DNA of 64,000 nucleotides from NCBI RefSeq assembly GCF_002920635.1, contig NZ_PQSR01000011.1, forward strand, positions 62,001 to 126,000. The letters run 5' to 3'. Position 1 is the first letter of the stretch. Each line of letters opens with the position of its first letter. This document shows, one piece after another, positions 23,071 to 31,684 of this stretch. The stretch is from Streptomyces sp. Ru72. GTDB lineage: Bacteria > Actinomycetota > Actinomycetes > Streptomycetales > Streptomycetaceae. A program made the position numbers and the translations under genes. The notes under the pieces are model-generated. The model worked only from the letters and a program-made list of their open reading frames with translations. It had not been told where the DNA came from and did not search any database.

Positions 23071-23643
23071 TCAGCGTTCGCCGCCGGGCACCCACAGCAC
23101 GTCCCCGGTCTCCTTGTTCGCGTACCGGGCGAGAATGAACAGCAGGTCCGAGAGCCGGTTGAGATACGTGGCCGTCAGGGGGTTCATCACCTCGCCGTGG
23201 ACCTCCAGCGCCGCCCACGTGGAGCGCTCGGCCCGCCGTACGACCGTGCACGCCTGGTGCAGCAGGGCGGCGCCGGGGGTGCCGCCGGGCAGGATGAACG
23301 AGCGCAGCTTCTCCAGGTCGGCCAGGAAGCGGTCGCAGTCCTCCTCCAGCCGGTCGATGTAGAACTGCTCCACCCTCAGCGGCGCGAACTCCGGGTTCTC
23401 GACCACCGGCGTCGACAGGTCCGCGCCCACGTCGAACAGGTCGTTCTGCACGCGGGTGAGGACCTTGACAAGTGCGTCGCCCAACCCGCCCAGCGCGATC
23501 GCGGTGCCGATCACCGCGTTCGCCTCGTTGGCGTCCGCGTAGGCGGCGATCCGCAGGTCGGTCTTCGGCACCCGGCTCATGTCCCCGAGATGCGTCGTGC
23601 CCTTGTCGCCGGTCCGCGTGTAGATGCGCGTGAGATTGACCAT
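23071..23643 (-). CDS. pduO: Cob(I)yrinic acid a,c-diamide / cob(I)alamin adenosyltransferase, PduO type
   Basis: Transfers the 5'-deoxyadenosyl group of ATP to Co(I) corrinoid, making the cofactor adenosylcobalamin. The 190-residue protein shows the PduO nucleotide motif YTRTGDKGTTHLGD at residues 8-21, the central RVQNDLFDVGADLSTP and the C-terminal RRAERSTWAA and NRLSDLLFILARYAN motifs. Adenosylcobalamin is the cofactor of IcmA encoded at 51585. The ATG at 23643 is at the start of the conserved region. Confidence 0.95.
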   Translation of the reverse strand: MVNLTRIYTRTGDKGTTHLGDMSRVPKTDLRIAAYADANEANAVIGTAIALGGLGDALVKVLTRVQNDLFDVGADLSTPVVENPEFAPLRVEQFYIDRLEEDCDRFLADLEKLRSFILPGGTPGAALLHQACTVVRRAERSTWAALEVHGEVMNPLTATYLNRLSDLLFILARYANKETGDVLWVPGGER

Positions 23644-23656
23644 GCGACCAGCGTAG

Positions 23657-23791
23657 TTACGCTCCGGCCGTCCGGAACACCCGTGTGCCCACCGTCACGG
23701 CGAGCGCCGTGAGGCCGACGGCGACGACAACGCCGTAGAGCATGTGCGCGCTCGTGTACCGGCCGACGTAGGCGTCGCGCACCGCGTCCAC
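23657..23791 (-). CDS. Small single-pass membrane protein, or C-terminal remnant of one
   Basis: 44 residues from a GTG at 23791 preceded by GGAAAGAGAG: short charged start, one hydrophobic helix (YGVVVAVGLTALAVTVGTRVF) and stop at 23657. The frame stays open upstream into the hairpins at 23811-23860, so it could be the 3' end of a gene cut by the insertion of the TnpB element. It lies just upstream of pduO on the same strand. Confidence 0.45.
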   Translation of the reverse strand: MDAVRDAYVGRYTSAHMLYGVVVAVGLTALAVTVGTRVFRTAGA

Positions 23792-23810
23792 CTCTCTTTC
23801 CAGGCGGGCG

Positions 23811-23860
23811 CCCCGGTCTTCAGGACGGGGGTGAGTGCACTTGCCCGCGTAGCGGGCAAG
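23811..23860. repeat. Two hairpins resembling an IS200/IS605-type end
   Basis: Outer arms CCCCG and CGGGG (about 23811-23830) form a near-palindrome. It is followed by CTTGCCCGC (23840-23848) pairing perfectly with GCGGGCAAG (23852-23860) around GTA. Subterminal hairpins are typical of IS200/IS605-type elements, and these directly flank the TnpB remnant. Confidence 0.5.
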
Positions 23861-23877
23861 GTGGAGGAATCGCCGTT

Positions 23878-24485
23878 GTGCCGGTCACTCTCGCGGGTGA
23901 TCTTGAGCGGAGGCGTGCTCGGGTCAAGGTGCCCGGCTGCGGCTGGGTCAGGTTCCGCCTCAGCGCCGAGGGCAAGGGCGCACAGCTGCCCGACGCGAAG
24001 ACGTTCCGGGTCACCTTCCGTAACGGGCAGTGGCACATTGCGTTCGCAGTCATGCCTGAGCCGACCCCGGCGCCCGGCACGGGTGAGGTTATCGGCATCG
24101 ACCGCGGTGTCACGATCACCGCTGCCCTGTCGGACGGCCGGAAGCTGAACTGCCCACAGCTGACTGTCAAGGAACGCGCCCGGATCCGAAAGTATGAGCG
24201 GCGGGCGGCCAGAGCGAAGAAGGACAGCCCCGAGAAGGCGGCCGCGTACGCGAAGGTCGCCAAGCTCAAGGCGCGGGAGGCGAACCGGCGCAAGGACTGG
24301 TGCGAGAAGACCAGCACCATGCTCGCCCGCTCCTATGGCCTGGTCCGGTTCGAGAAGCTGCACATCAAGAACATGACCCGCTCTGCGAAGGGAACCGTGG
24401 AGCAGTCCGGCAAGAACGTGGCGCAGAAGGCCGGCCTGAACCGGGCGGTACTTGCCCAAGGCTGGGGTCTGCTCCGGCGGCGCAC
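23878..24485 (+). pseudogene. tnpB: Truncated TnpB (RNA-guided nuclease-like) of an IS200/IS605/IS607-type element
   Basis: The frame encodes the middle of TnpB: a beta-rich segment, then VIGIDRGV (RuvC-I aspartate), a helical region rich in Lys/Arg (RIRKYERRAARAKK), LVRFEKLHIKNMT (RuvC-II glutamate) and LNRAVLAQGWGLL. The N-terminal helix-turn-helix part is missing, and after about 24485 the homology stops: the zinc-finger cysteines and the RuvC-III aspartate are lost. So it is a broken gene that cannot be active. Hairpins at its 5' side may be an element end. Confidence 0.85.
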
Positions 24486-24499
24486 GGAGCACAAAGCGT

Positions 24500-24706
24500 C
24501 AACAGATAGCGGAACGGGGACGACAAGGGGCAGGCGGCTGACCGGAGTCACCCCGCGTCCGCTCCACCATCCGCTGAGCGTTCTCCATGGTCAGGCTCCC
24601 GCACTGCGCTCACGGCTGTGGGCATCAGCCAGGAGGGGCAGGCCGACCTGGAGTAGGCGCTGCGGGAGGAGACCGGCCCGGCCGAGGGCGATCCGCTGCA
24701 CAGCTG
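24500..24706 (+). other. Degenerate region after the TnpB remnant
   Basis: No intact gene. One frame reads VGISQEGQADLE-stop-ALREETGPAEGDPLHS-stop, protein-like but interrupted by a TAG, suggesting a decayed coding sequence on the plus strand. Confidence 0.4.
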
Positions 24707-24880
24707 ATGGTGCGTCAGGTCGGCTGGATGTGCAGCACCGCCGTGGCCGTCACCGGACGCGAGATGGTCAAGGGGCTCGATCCGCGCGAAGTGTCCCGTG
24801 AGGTCCTGGAACTTTTACATGACATCGAGGAGCTGTTGAGCGAGAAGGTGCTCAAGTACGCCGTCCGTGCCCCGGAATGA
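24707..24880 (+). CDS. Small hypothetical protein or gene remnant
   Basis: 57 residues from an ATG at 24707: MVRQVGWMCSTAV, then a charged amphipathic stretch (REMVKGLDPREVSREVLELLHDIEELLSEKVLKYAVRAPE). The second half looks like real protein, with helical periodicity. No good ribosome binding site is seen. It lies next to decayed sequence and may be the surviving 3' end of a larger gene. Confidence 0.35.
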   Translation: MVRQVGWMCSTAVAVTGREMVKGLDPREVSREVLELLHDIEELLSEKVLKYAVRAPE

Positions 24881-24886
24881 CCTGTG

Positions 24887-24942
24887 CCGGTGTGACGTCC
24901 GTCATTTGAGACGTGACGCGCGTTACTAACCGGTCACACCGG
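24887..24942. promoter_or_regulatory. Inverted repeat upstream of the 3-hydroxybutyryl-CoA dehydrogenase gene
   Basis: CCGGTGTGAC (24887-24896) and its exact reverse complement GTCACACCGG (24933-24942) flank 36 bases. They may be two binding half-sites or a long-loop hairpin. The distance to the downstream GTG is 64 bases, suitable for a promoter-region operator. Confidence 0.45.
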
Positions 24943-25006
24943 CCCTCACGAGCGCTAGTGTCCGCCCGAGAGGCATACACGGAGAGCGCGTCAGGGGAGT
25001 CGCACA

Positions 25007-25855
25007 GTGACACGGAAGCTTGCCGTCATCGGGGCCGGACTCATGGGTTCCGGTATTGCCCAGGTATCGGCCCAGGCCGGCTGGGACGTCGTCCTCAGGG
25101 ACGTCACGGACGACGCGCTGAACCGTGGCACGGACGCCATCAAGGCGTCGTACGAGAAGTTCGTGAGCAAGGGCAGGCTGGAGGCGCGTGACGCCGACGC
25201 GGCGCTCGCCCGCATCACAGCGACCACCGACCTCGACGCCGCCGCCGACGCGGACGTCGTCATCGAGGCCGTCTTCGAGAAGCTCGAGGTCAAGCACGAG
25301 ATCTTCCGGGCGCTCGACAAGCTCGTACGCGAGGACACCGTGCTCGCGTCCAACACCTCCGCCATCCCGATCACCAAGATCGCGGCGGCCACCGAGCACC
25401 CGGAGCGCGTCGTCGGCGTGCACTTCTTCTCGCCGGTGCCGATGATGCAGCTCGTCGAGCTCGTCCGCGGCTACAAGACGAGCGACCAAACCCTGGCCAC
25501 CGCCCGTGAGTTCGCCGAGTCCGTCGGCAAGACCTGTATCGTCGTCAACCGCGACGTCGCCGGTTTCGTGACGACCCGTCTCATCTCGGCACTCGTCGTC
25601 GAGGCCACCAAGCTGTACGAATCGGGCGTGGCCACCGCCGAGGACATCGACCTCGCCTGCAAGCTGGGCTTCGGCCACGCCATGGGACCCCTGGCCACCG
25701 CCGACCTCACCGGCGTCGACATCCTGCTGCACGCCACCAGCAACATCTACACCGAGACCCAGGACGAGAAGTTCGCTCCGCCCGAGCTGATGCGCCGGAT
25801 GGTTGACGCGGGTGACATCGGCCGCAAGAGCGGGCAGGGCTTCTACACGTACTGA
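25007..25855 (+). CDS. 3-hydroxybutyryl-CoA dehydrogenase
   Basis: NAD(P)-dependent enzyme interconverting 3-hydroxybutyryl-CoA and acetoacetyl-CoA. The 282-residue protein has the Rossmann motif VIGAGLMGSGIA at 6-17, the catalytic-histidine segment VGVHFFSPVPMMQLVELV (about 129-146) and the C-terminal helical domain (NRDVAGFVTTRLI, GFGHAMGPLATADLTGVD). GTG start with GGGGAG upstream. It links to the thiolase at 40577, which supplies the acetoacetyl-CoA step, although they are not in one operon. Confidence 0.94.
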   Translation: MTRKLAVIGAGLMGSGIAQVSAQAGWDVVLRDVTDDALNRGTDAIKASYEKFVSKGRLEARDADAALARITATTDLDAAADADVVIEAVFEKLEVKHEIFRALDKLVREDTVLASNTSAIPITKIAAATEHPERVVGVHFFSPVPMMQLVELVRGYKTSDQTLATAREFAESVGKTCIVVNRDVAGFVTTRLISALVVEATKLYESGVATAEDIDLACKLGFGHAMGPLATADLTGVDILLHATSNIYTETQDEKFAPPELMRRMVDAGDIGRKSGQGFYTY

Positions 25856-26000
25856 CACCGCGGGCCCTCTCGGGGATCACCCTCCCGGGTGAATTCGGTA
25901 TCGGTTCGCCAACGATCGGCAACCTGGCCGCTCTCCAGGCAGTCAGACGTTGCACAACCACAACGCGGAGTACACAGCGACGCACTCTCGGGGAGCGCAT

Positions 26001-26324
26001 ATGCACATCAGGGGCGACCACGCCGAGCTGGTCGTCGGGGGCCGCCTCGACGTCCACAGCGCGGCGGACGCCCGTACGGTCCTGCACTCGGCCGTCGACG
26101 ACGGCGTCGGCGACCTGGTGCTCGACCTGTCCGAACTGGACTCCTGGGACGCCACCGGGCTCGGGGTGATCATGGGGGCCCACAGGCGGGCCGGGCGGTG
26201 CGGCCGGCGGCTGGTGCTGCGCGGTGTACCGCCGCAGATGCAGCGCCTGCTGGTGGCCACCCGGCTGCACCGGATCCTGGCCATCGAGGGCGGCATCGGG
26301 GTGGAGTCACTGCCCCGGGTCTGA
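26001..26324 (+). CDS. STAS-domain protein (anti-sigma factor antagonist type)
   Basis: 107 residues with the STAS fold: ELVVGGRLDVHSAADARTVLHSAVDDGVGDLVLDLSELDSWDATGLGVIMGAHRRA. The residue normally phosphorylated in SpoIIAA-like proteins is Ser/Thr in the DSSGLG-type loop; here the loop reads SWDATGLGV, so a threonine is available. The ATG at 26001 follows GGGGAG; a TTG 51 bases upstream is less likely. It is unlinked to an obvious anti-sigma kinase in this window, as is common in Streptomyces. Confidence 0.85.
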   Translation: MHIRGDHAELVVGGRLDVHSAADARTVLHSAVDDGVGDLVLDLSELDSWDATGLGVIMGAHRRAGRCGRRLVLRGVPPQMQRLLVATRLHRILAIEGGIGVESLPRV

Positions 26325-26615
26325 CCGGGCGGTGACCGGACGGCACGGGTTTCGGCGGCGCGACGCAGGTGACCCGGAGATCGGCCCGCAGGGGTGAACG
26401 CCGACGAAACGTGCGTCGCGCGCAATCCTCACGAGACTGTGATGTCTCGGACGGCGTGGTACCCCGGCCTGTCGGAGATACTGACCAAAGGTTTAGGGTT
26501 CGGCTGCCCGCCGCCCTCAGGCCCTCGAGCGGGCACCGGACCAGAAGCGACAGCGCAGTGTGCGGCAAGGCCGGGAGGGGCTCAGGCACACGACGCTTTT
26601 GGGGGGCTTGGACCT

Positions 26616-29123
26616 ATGGACCCGAACAACCCGGGACCCGAGCAGTACGGCCGGGACGGCGCTGGTGACGCGCCCGGCCGGCGACCGCCGCGGGACCCCA
26701 TCACACCCGACTTCGGACAGCCGGCACCGGCACTCGCCCGTACCGTCCAGCTCGTGACGGGCGACTTCCTGCTCACCGTCAACCCCGTCGACGGCAGCGA
26801 GATCGAGGTCTGCCCGCCCGGGGAGCGCCCCGCGCGCCCGGCCAAGTACACCGCTGACGAGCGCAGCGACCGCGACCGCGCCGCCAGGCCGCCCGTACCG
26901 CCCGGGCCCTCGCAGGCACGGCTGCCGCTGCTCGAGCGCCAGGAGGAGCGCGAGCGGCTGGTGCGGCTGCTCGCCCGCGGCCGCTCGGTCCGGCTCACCG
27001 GACCCTCCGGCTCCGGCCGCACCACGCTCCTCGACGTCGTCGCCGAGGACTGCGCGGATCTCGCGCCCGACGGCGTCGTACGCCTGACCGGCTATCGGCG
27101 CACCACCGGGGACCTGCTGTACGACCTCTTCGCCGCCGTCCACAAGGCGCCTCGGCACCGGCCCGACCGGGAGGAGCTGCTCGAGTGCGTCCGCGAGATC
27201 GGCGCCGTGGTCGTCCTGGACGACCTGGAGTTCGGCGGCAGCGCGCTCGACGAGCTGCTGGACGCCACACCCGAGTGTGCGTTCCTGCTCTCCGCCACGC
27301 CCGACGTGCCCGCGCCCTCCGCCGACTCGCATGTGGAGGAGGTCTTCCTCGGTGGGCTCGCCCGCGCCGGAGGCCTGGAACTCCTCGAACACGCCGTCGG
27401 CCGCGACCTCACCGAGGAAGAGGCCAACTGGGCGGGCGACCTGTGGTTCGAGTCCGAAGGACTGCCGCTGCGCTTCGTGCAGGCCGCGGCGCTGCTCAGG
27501 CAGCGCGACCGGCAGCGGGCCGACGAGGGCGCCGTCGACGAGTTCGGCGTCTTCCAGGACGTCGACGTCCCCATCGACGCGCCCTTCGACGCCGGGGACG
27601 GCCGTGACGTGCCGCTGCCGTCGCTCGCAGAGGCCGCCGCTCCCGCCCCGCTGCTCGCCTCCCGGCTCAGCGCCTCGGCGCGCGAGACGCTGAAGTTCGC
27701 GGTCGCGCTCGGAGGGGAGGTGCCGCACCAGACGCATCTGCCGGCCCTCGTCGACGACACCCACGCGGACGCGGCGCTCGCAGAGCTCGTCGGCTGCGCC
27801 CTGGTCTCCCCGGTCGGCTCCCGCTACCGGCTCGCGGCCGGAGTGCTGGCCCAGCTGGAGGCCGCCGGATACGCGACCGGCGCGGAGGAGTACGCGCTCA
27901 AGGCCGCCCGGCACTACTCCTGGTGGGCCGGGCACCCCTCGGTCACACCCGAGAGGGTCGCCGCGGAGGCCGACGCCGTACTGGCCGCGCTGACCGCGCT
28001 CGTTCCGGTCACTTCCCCCAAGCTCCCGACTTCGCTCGATCATGGAGGATCCTCCTCGCCCGCCGAGGGCGAGGACAGCCCGGCGGTGCTGCTGGCCCGG
28101 CAGGCGGCGCCCGCGCTGGCCGCGGGGCTGCACTGGGGTGCCTGGGAGCGGGCACTGCGCTCCGGCGCTGAGGCGTCCCGGCTGGCGGGCGAGGTCGGGG
28201 AGCAGGCCTACTTCCACCACGAGCTGGGCGTCCTCGCGCTCTGCGGCGGACAGCTCGACCGGGCCCGGGCCGAGCTCGAGGCGTCCATCGGGCTGCGCGG
28301 TGCCCTCGCCGACAAGCGCGGCACGGTCGCGGGGCGGCGCGCCCTCGCCCTGGTCGCCGACCGGTCCGGTGAGACGCCGCCCGGTGTGGAGCTGCCCGCG
28401 GAACCGACGCCGCCGACCGGCTTCCTGGTGCCCACCCCCTCCGACGACATGGGGACACTGCTCACCCGGCAGGCGCCGGCCCGCCCGTCCGGCGGCCTGC
28501 GCGGCGTGGCCAAGGGCACCCGGCGCAACCTGGTGGCCGCGGGCGCGGGCGCGGCGCTGGTCGCGGTGCTCGGCACGGTGGTGACGCTCGGCATGACGTC
28601 GAACAACGACGGCAACGCCCCGGCGGACCAGGTCCGCGTGGGCCCTTCGGCCAGCCAGGGCACGGACGGCGGCGGCCTGGGCGCGGACAAGGCGGGCGAC
28701 AGCGGTTCGGGCGGCAAGGTCGGTTCGGGCTCGGTGGGCGCGGCGACGGCGAAGGCTCCCGGCGGGACCGGCACGCCCGGTACTACGGGCGGCCCGACGC
28801 CGGGCAGCACCGGTGACGTGCCGTCGGGCGACCCGACGGGGACGCAGGGGGCGACTCCTTCGAAGTCGACCTCGAAGCCGCCGTCGAAGTCGCCCACGAC
28901 CAAGCCGCCGACGTCTTCGACCACGACGCCTCCGACGACTCCGACCACGACGCCTCCGACGACTCCGACCACGACGCCTCCGACCAACACGCCCACGACC
29001 ACGCCCCCCGCGAACACGACGACCGCGAGTGGCCCGACTTCTAGCACCCCGTCCACAACGAGCAGCTCGGCCAGCGCCCCCACCGGCTCCAGCACCCCGA
29101 GCAGCACAGGCCCGGTGATGTAA
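26616..29123 (+). CDS. Membrane-anchored NTPase with Ser/Thr/Pro-rich extracellular tail
   Basis: 835 residues. A variable N-terminal part contains QLVTGDFLLTVNPVDGSEIE (about 45-64); an NTPase domain follows with Walker A GPSGSGRT (129-136) and Walker B VVVLDDLE (about 205-212), then a helical region. One transmembrane helix (about 638-660, LVAAGAGAALVAVLGTVVTLGM) precedes a roughly 170-residue low-complexity Gly/Ser then Thr/Pro tail. The topology predicts a cytoplasmic STAND-like ATPase with an exposed tail. The start is the ATG at 26616 (MDPNNPGP); upstream in-frame sequence is not protein-like. Function unknown. A family A repeat lies in frame at 28012-28058. Confidence 0.82.
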   Translation: MDPNNPGPEQYGRDGAGDAPGRRPPRDPITPDFGQPAPALARTVQLVTGDFLLTVNPVDGSEIEVCPPGERPARPAKYTADERSDRDRAARPPVPPGPSQARLPLLERQEERERLVRLLARGRSVRLTGPSGSGRTTLLDVVAEDCADLAPDGVVRLTGYRRTTGDLLYDLFAAVHKAPRHRPDREELLECVREIGAVVVLDDLEFGGSALDELLDATPECAFLLSATPDVPAPSADSHVEEVFLGGLARAGGLELLEHAVGRDLTEEEANWAGDLWFESEGLPLRFVQAAALLRQRDRQRADEGAVDEFGVFQDVDVPIDAPFDAGDGRDVPLPSLAEAAAPAPLLASRLSASARETLKFAVALGGEVPHQTHLPALVDDTHADAALAELVGCALVSPVGSRYRLAAGVLAQLEAAGYATGAEEYALKAARHYSWWAGHPSVTPERVAAEADAVLAALTALVPVTSPKLPTSLDHGGSSSPAEGEDSPAVLLARQAAPALAAGLHWGAWERALRSGAEASRLAGEVGEQAYFHHELGVLALCGGQLDRARAELEASIGLRGALADKRGTVAGRRALALVADRSGETPPGVELPAEPTPPTGFLVPTPSDDMGTLLTRQAPARPSGGLRGVAKGTRRNLVAAGAGAALVAVLGTVVTLGMTSNNDGNAPADQVRVGPSASQGTDGGGLGADKAGDSGSGGKVGSGSVGAATAKAPGGTGTPGTTGGPTPGSTGDVPSGDPTGTQGATPSKSTSKPPSKSPTTKPPTSSTTTPPTTPTTTPPTTPTTTPPTNTPTTTPPANTTTASGPTSSTPSTTSSSASAPTGSSTPSSTGPVM
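28012..28058 (+). repeat. Family A palindromic repeat inside a coding sequence
   Basis: CTTCCCCCAAGCTC then CGACTTCGCTCGATC then GGAGGATCCTCC closely follows the intergenic copy at 2795-2852. It is in frame in the ATPase gene, adding a segment around residues 466-481 (SPKLPTSLDHGGSSS). Confidence 0.65.
28920..28984 (+). repeat. 24-bp tandem repeat coding for a Thr/Pro tail
   Basis: A 24-base unit (28920-28943) recurs exactly at 28944-28967, with a partial third copy of 17 bases at 28968-28984. It encodes the eight-residue unit TTTPPTTP in the extracellular tail of the ATPase. Copy number is likely to vary between strains. Confidence 0.9.
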
Positions 29124-29141
29124 AGCCCTGTCCACACCAGA

Positions 29142-29170
29142 GGGCCGAGTCCGCCTCCCGGACCCGGCCC
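29142..29170. terminator. Bidirectional terminator between ATPase gene and nucS
   Basis: GGGCCGAGTCCG (29142-29153) pairs with CGGACCCGGCCC (29159-29170) with 11 of 12 base pairs and a 5-base loop, between convergent genes. Confidence 0.75.
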
Positions 29171-29189
29171 CGCGTCGTCGTACCGCCCG

Positions 29190-29861
29190 TCAGAACAAGC
29201 GGAGCTTGTCGTCCTCGATGCCCCTCAGGGCGTCGTAGTCCAGTACCGCGCAGCTGATCCCGCGGTCCGTGGCCAGCACGCGGGCCTGCGGCTTGATCTC
29301 CTGGGCCGCGAAGATGCCGCGCACCGGTGCGAGGTGCGGGTCGCGGTTCAGGAGCTCCAGGTAGCGCGTGAGCTGTTCCACGCCGTCGATCTCGCCGCGC
29401 CGTTTGATCTCCACCGCCACGGTCTGCCCCTCGGCGTCCCGGCACAGGATGTCCACCGGCCCGATCGCCGTCATGTATTCGCGGCGGATCAGCGTGTAGC
29501 CCTCGCCGAGGGTCTCGATGCGGTCGGCGAGCAGTTCCTGGAGGTGCGCTTCCACGCCGTCCTTGATCAGCCCCGGGTCGACGCCGAGTTCGTGCGAGGA
29601 GTCGTGGAGGATCTCCTCCATCGTGATGATCAGTTTCTCGCCCGTCTTGTTGATCACGGTCCACACGCCCTCCTCGTCGCCCGAACCCTCCTTCAGCGTG
29701 CAGGGCGGCGACATCCAGTTGAGGGGCTTGTAGGCACGGTCGTCCGCGTGGATCGAGACGCTTCCGTCCGCCTTCACCAGGATCAGGCGGGGAGCGGAGG
29801 GGAGGTGGGCGGTGAGACGGCCCGCGTAGTCGACGGAGCACCGGGCAATGACGAGACGCAT
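29190..29861 (-). CDS. nucS: Mismatch-specific endonuclease NucS/EndoMS
   Basis: Cuts both strands at mismatched bases and provides the non-canonical mismatch repair of actinobacteria, which lack MutS/MutL. The 223-residue protein has the nuclease triad D137, E151, K153 in GPVDILCRD...VAVEIKRRG (D-x13-E-x-K). The N-terminal half is the DNA-binding and dimerisation domain. It ends DDKLRLF, a C-terminal sliding-clamp-binding type tail. The ATG at 29861 ([12 protein letters not shown]) agrees with family starts; upstream in-frame codons are not family-like. Confidence 0.96.
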   Translation of the reverse strand: MRLVIARCSVDYAGRLTAHLPSAPRLILVKADGSVSIHADDRAYKPLNWMSPPCTLKEGSGDEEGVWTVINKTGEKLIITMEEILHDSSHELGVDPGLIKDGVEAHLQELLADRIETLGEGYTLIRREYMTAIGPVDILCRDAEGQTVAVEIKRRGEIDGVEQLTRYLELLNRDPHLAPVRGIFAAQEIKPQARVLATDRGISCAVLDYDALRGIEDDKLRLF

Positions 29862-30141
29862 GGTCGGCAACGCTACTCGACGCCCCCGTCCGCACGCGAT
29901 TCGGCCTTGAGCGAGCCGCCCCCGGGGCTTCTCCGTTTTTCCCGAGATGCCCCCGTTCGGCAATGGCTGGTTGTGTGCCCAGTGGGATTTCGCTGTGTTC
30001 GCATTTTCCTGGTGCCGCCATCGGCGGTTGCCTACCGTAGTAAACGGGAGGTCGCGGCGTATGTACTCAGCGTGTTCGATATCGCGAACTCCCTTACCTG
30101 TCCATCAACCCCTGTTGTCTCGGGGTGCGAGAGGAGAACCC

Positions 30142-30534
30142 ATGTCGCTCGACGTCTCACCGGCCCTACTCGAACAGGCCGAGCGAGGCGAGGTCGATGA
30201 AGCGGACTTCGTCGACTGCGTCCGGACCTCCCTGCCCTACGCGTGGGAGATGATCAGCTCCCTGGTGGCCCAGCTGAAGGTGGACGGCGGTGATTTCGCC
30301 GACAACCAGACGCCCCCGCCGGACGAGCAGGCACGTGGACAGCTGCTGCGCGCACTCGCGAGCGACGCGATACGCGGCGCGTTGCAGCGGCACTTCGGAG
30401 TGCGCCTGGCATTCCAGAACTGCCACCGAGTGGCGGTGTTCCCGCTGGACTCCACGGTGGACGACACGCTGGCCCGCTTCACCTCGGTCCGCAGTCAGCT
30501 CCTCAACCAGTCACCGGAGCTGCGCGACTGCTGA
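30142..30534 (+). CDS. SCO5389-family conserved protein
   Basis: 130 residues, acidic in its first half: MSLDVSPALLEQAERGEVDEADFVDCVRTSLPYAWEMISSLVAQL, then a region ending FTSVRSQLLNQSPELRDC. I recognise it as a small conserved actinomycete protein without known function. AGGAG sits seven bases before the ATG. A 280-base divergent region separates it from nucS and contains an imperfect palindrome GTTCG-N6-CGAAC near 30070. Confidence 0.85.
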   Translation: MSLDVSPALLEQAERGEVDEADFVDCVRTSLPYAWEMISSLVAQLKVDGGDFADNQTPPPDEQARGQLLRALASDAIRGALQRHFGVRLAFQNCHRVAVFPLDSTVDDTLARFTSVRSQLLNQSPELRDC

Positions 30535-30655
30535 GACCCGCCAAGTCGTACGGCTTGCCGCTCCGTACGCGGGAAGTACAGCGGTTCCGGAGCGGCAGGC
30601 TCCTGAGTGTGTGCCGAAGCGGCAGGCTCCCGCGTCCGTGACCCGCCCGGTGGGT

Positions 30656-31684
30656 TCAGCGGACGTGGGGGAGTACCTCGGCGCCCAGCCTGCGGACGTT
30701 CTCCACCGTCGCCGCAAGGTCGCCGGAGCCCTCGACGAGCAGCGCGAAGCGTGTGATGCCGGTCCGCTCGGAGGTCGCCGCGAGCCGGTCGGCACACAGC
30801 CGCGGGGTGCCCACCGGGTGCAGCCCGCAGAGCAGTTCGGTGTACGCGAGCGGGTCCCGCATGGCGCGGGCCCGCCCGTCCACCGTCACATGCGCGTCGA
30901 GCCCCTGTTTCAGCCAGCCTGGCATCGCCTTCGTCAGCGCCTCGACGGCGTCGGTGCGCCGGTCGGCGATCTGGCAGACACCGGCCGAGACATGGGCGGC
31001 GCCGGCGATCGCGTCGCCGTCGACTCCGGCCGCCTGCGCGTGGCTCCGCCACAGGGCGACCATGTCCGCCTTCTCCTCGTCCCCCACGTGCATGCCGAGC
31101 AGCATCGGCAGACCCCGCTCGGCCGCCAGCCGTACGCTCGCCGGCGAGGTGCAGGCGACGACGACCTCCGGGCCCTCGGTGTCCGTGAGCGACTCCGACG
31201 GGCGCGGGACGACCGGGACTTCACGGAAGGTGAATCGTTCCCCCGCAGCGGCCACGGACGGTTCGCGCAGCCAGCGCACCAACAGATCGAGTGATTCCGG
31301 GAAGCCCGTCTCGTACGCCTTCAGCCCCGTGCCGAACACCTCCAGGTCCACCCACGGTCCGCCGCGCCCCACGCCGAGCGAGAACCGCCCGCCGGAGGTG
31401 ATGTGGAGGAGCGCGGCCTGCTCGCCGAGTGCGACCGGGTGCGCGGTGGGCAGGACGCTCACCGCCGTGCCGACCCGGATCCGGTGGGTGCGGCCCAGCA
31501 GGAGGGCCGCCAGCGTGATCGCCGACGGGCAGGTCCCGTACGGCACGAAGTGGTGCTCGGCCAGCCACACCGTGTCCAGGCCCGCCTCCTCGGCGGCCTC
31601 GGCCGACCGCACCGCGCGGTGCAGCGCCTCACCCTGGCCCTGTCCCGGAAACTGGGCCGCCAGTACAAAACTTCCAACGCGCAT
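30656..31684 (-). CDS. Luciferase-like (LLM class) flavin-dependent oxidoreductase
   Basis: 342 residues with the bacterial luciferase TIM-barrel pattern: FVLAAQFPGQ at the start, EEAGLDTVWLAEHHFVPYG (about 34-52), TAVSVLPTAHPVALGEQAALLHITSGGRFSLGVGRGGPWVDLEVFG (about 79-125). The cofactor could be FMN or F420; the sequence does not decide it. AGGAAG precedes the ATG at 31684. A monocistronic gene; substrate unknown. Confidence 0.88.
   Translation of the reverse strand: MRVGSFVLAAQFPGQGQGEALHRAVRSAEAAEEAGLDTVWLAEHHFVPYGTCPSAITLAALLLGRTHRIRVGTAVSVLPTAHPVALGEQAALLHITSGGRFSLGVGRGGPWVDLEVFGTGLKAYETGFPESLDLLVRWLREPSVAAAGERFTFREVPVVPRPSESLTDTEGPEVVVACTSPASVRLAAERGLPMLLGMHVGDEEKADMVALWRSHAQAAGVDGDAIAGAAHVSAGVCQIADRRTDAVEALTKAMPGWLKQGLDAHVTVDGRARAMRDPLAYTELLCGLHPVGTPRLCADRLAATSERTGITRFALLVEGSGDLAATVENVRRLGAEVLPHVR

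Noticed and set aside
23071..24942. B12 riboswitch near pduO or icmA
   Set aside because: I looked for the conserved B12-box (GCCACTG) and found none near either gene.
28861..29120. CRISPR-like array in the Thr/Pro tail of the ATPase
   Set aside because: Units are contiguous with no spacers and keep the reading frame; it is a coding tandem repeat.
26517..29135. An 872-codon minus-strand frame opposite the ATPase gene
   Set aside because: Arg-rich repeat of the complementary Thr/Pro codons; the plus-strand frame has Walker motifs and a membrane helix.
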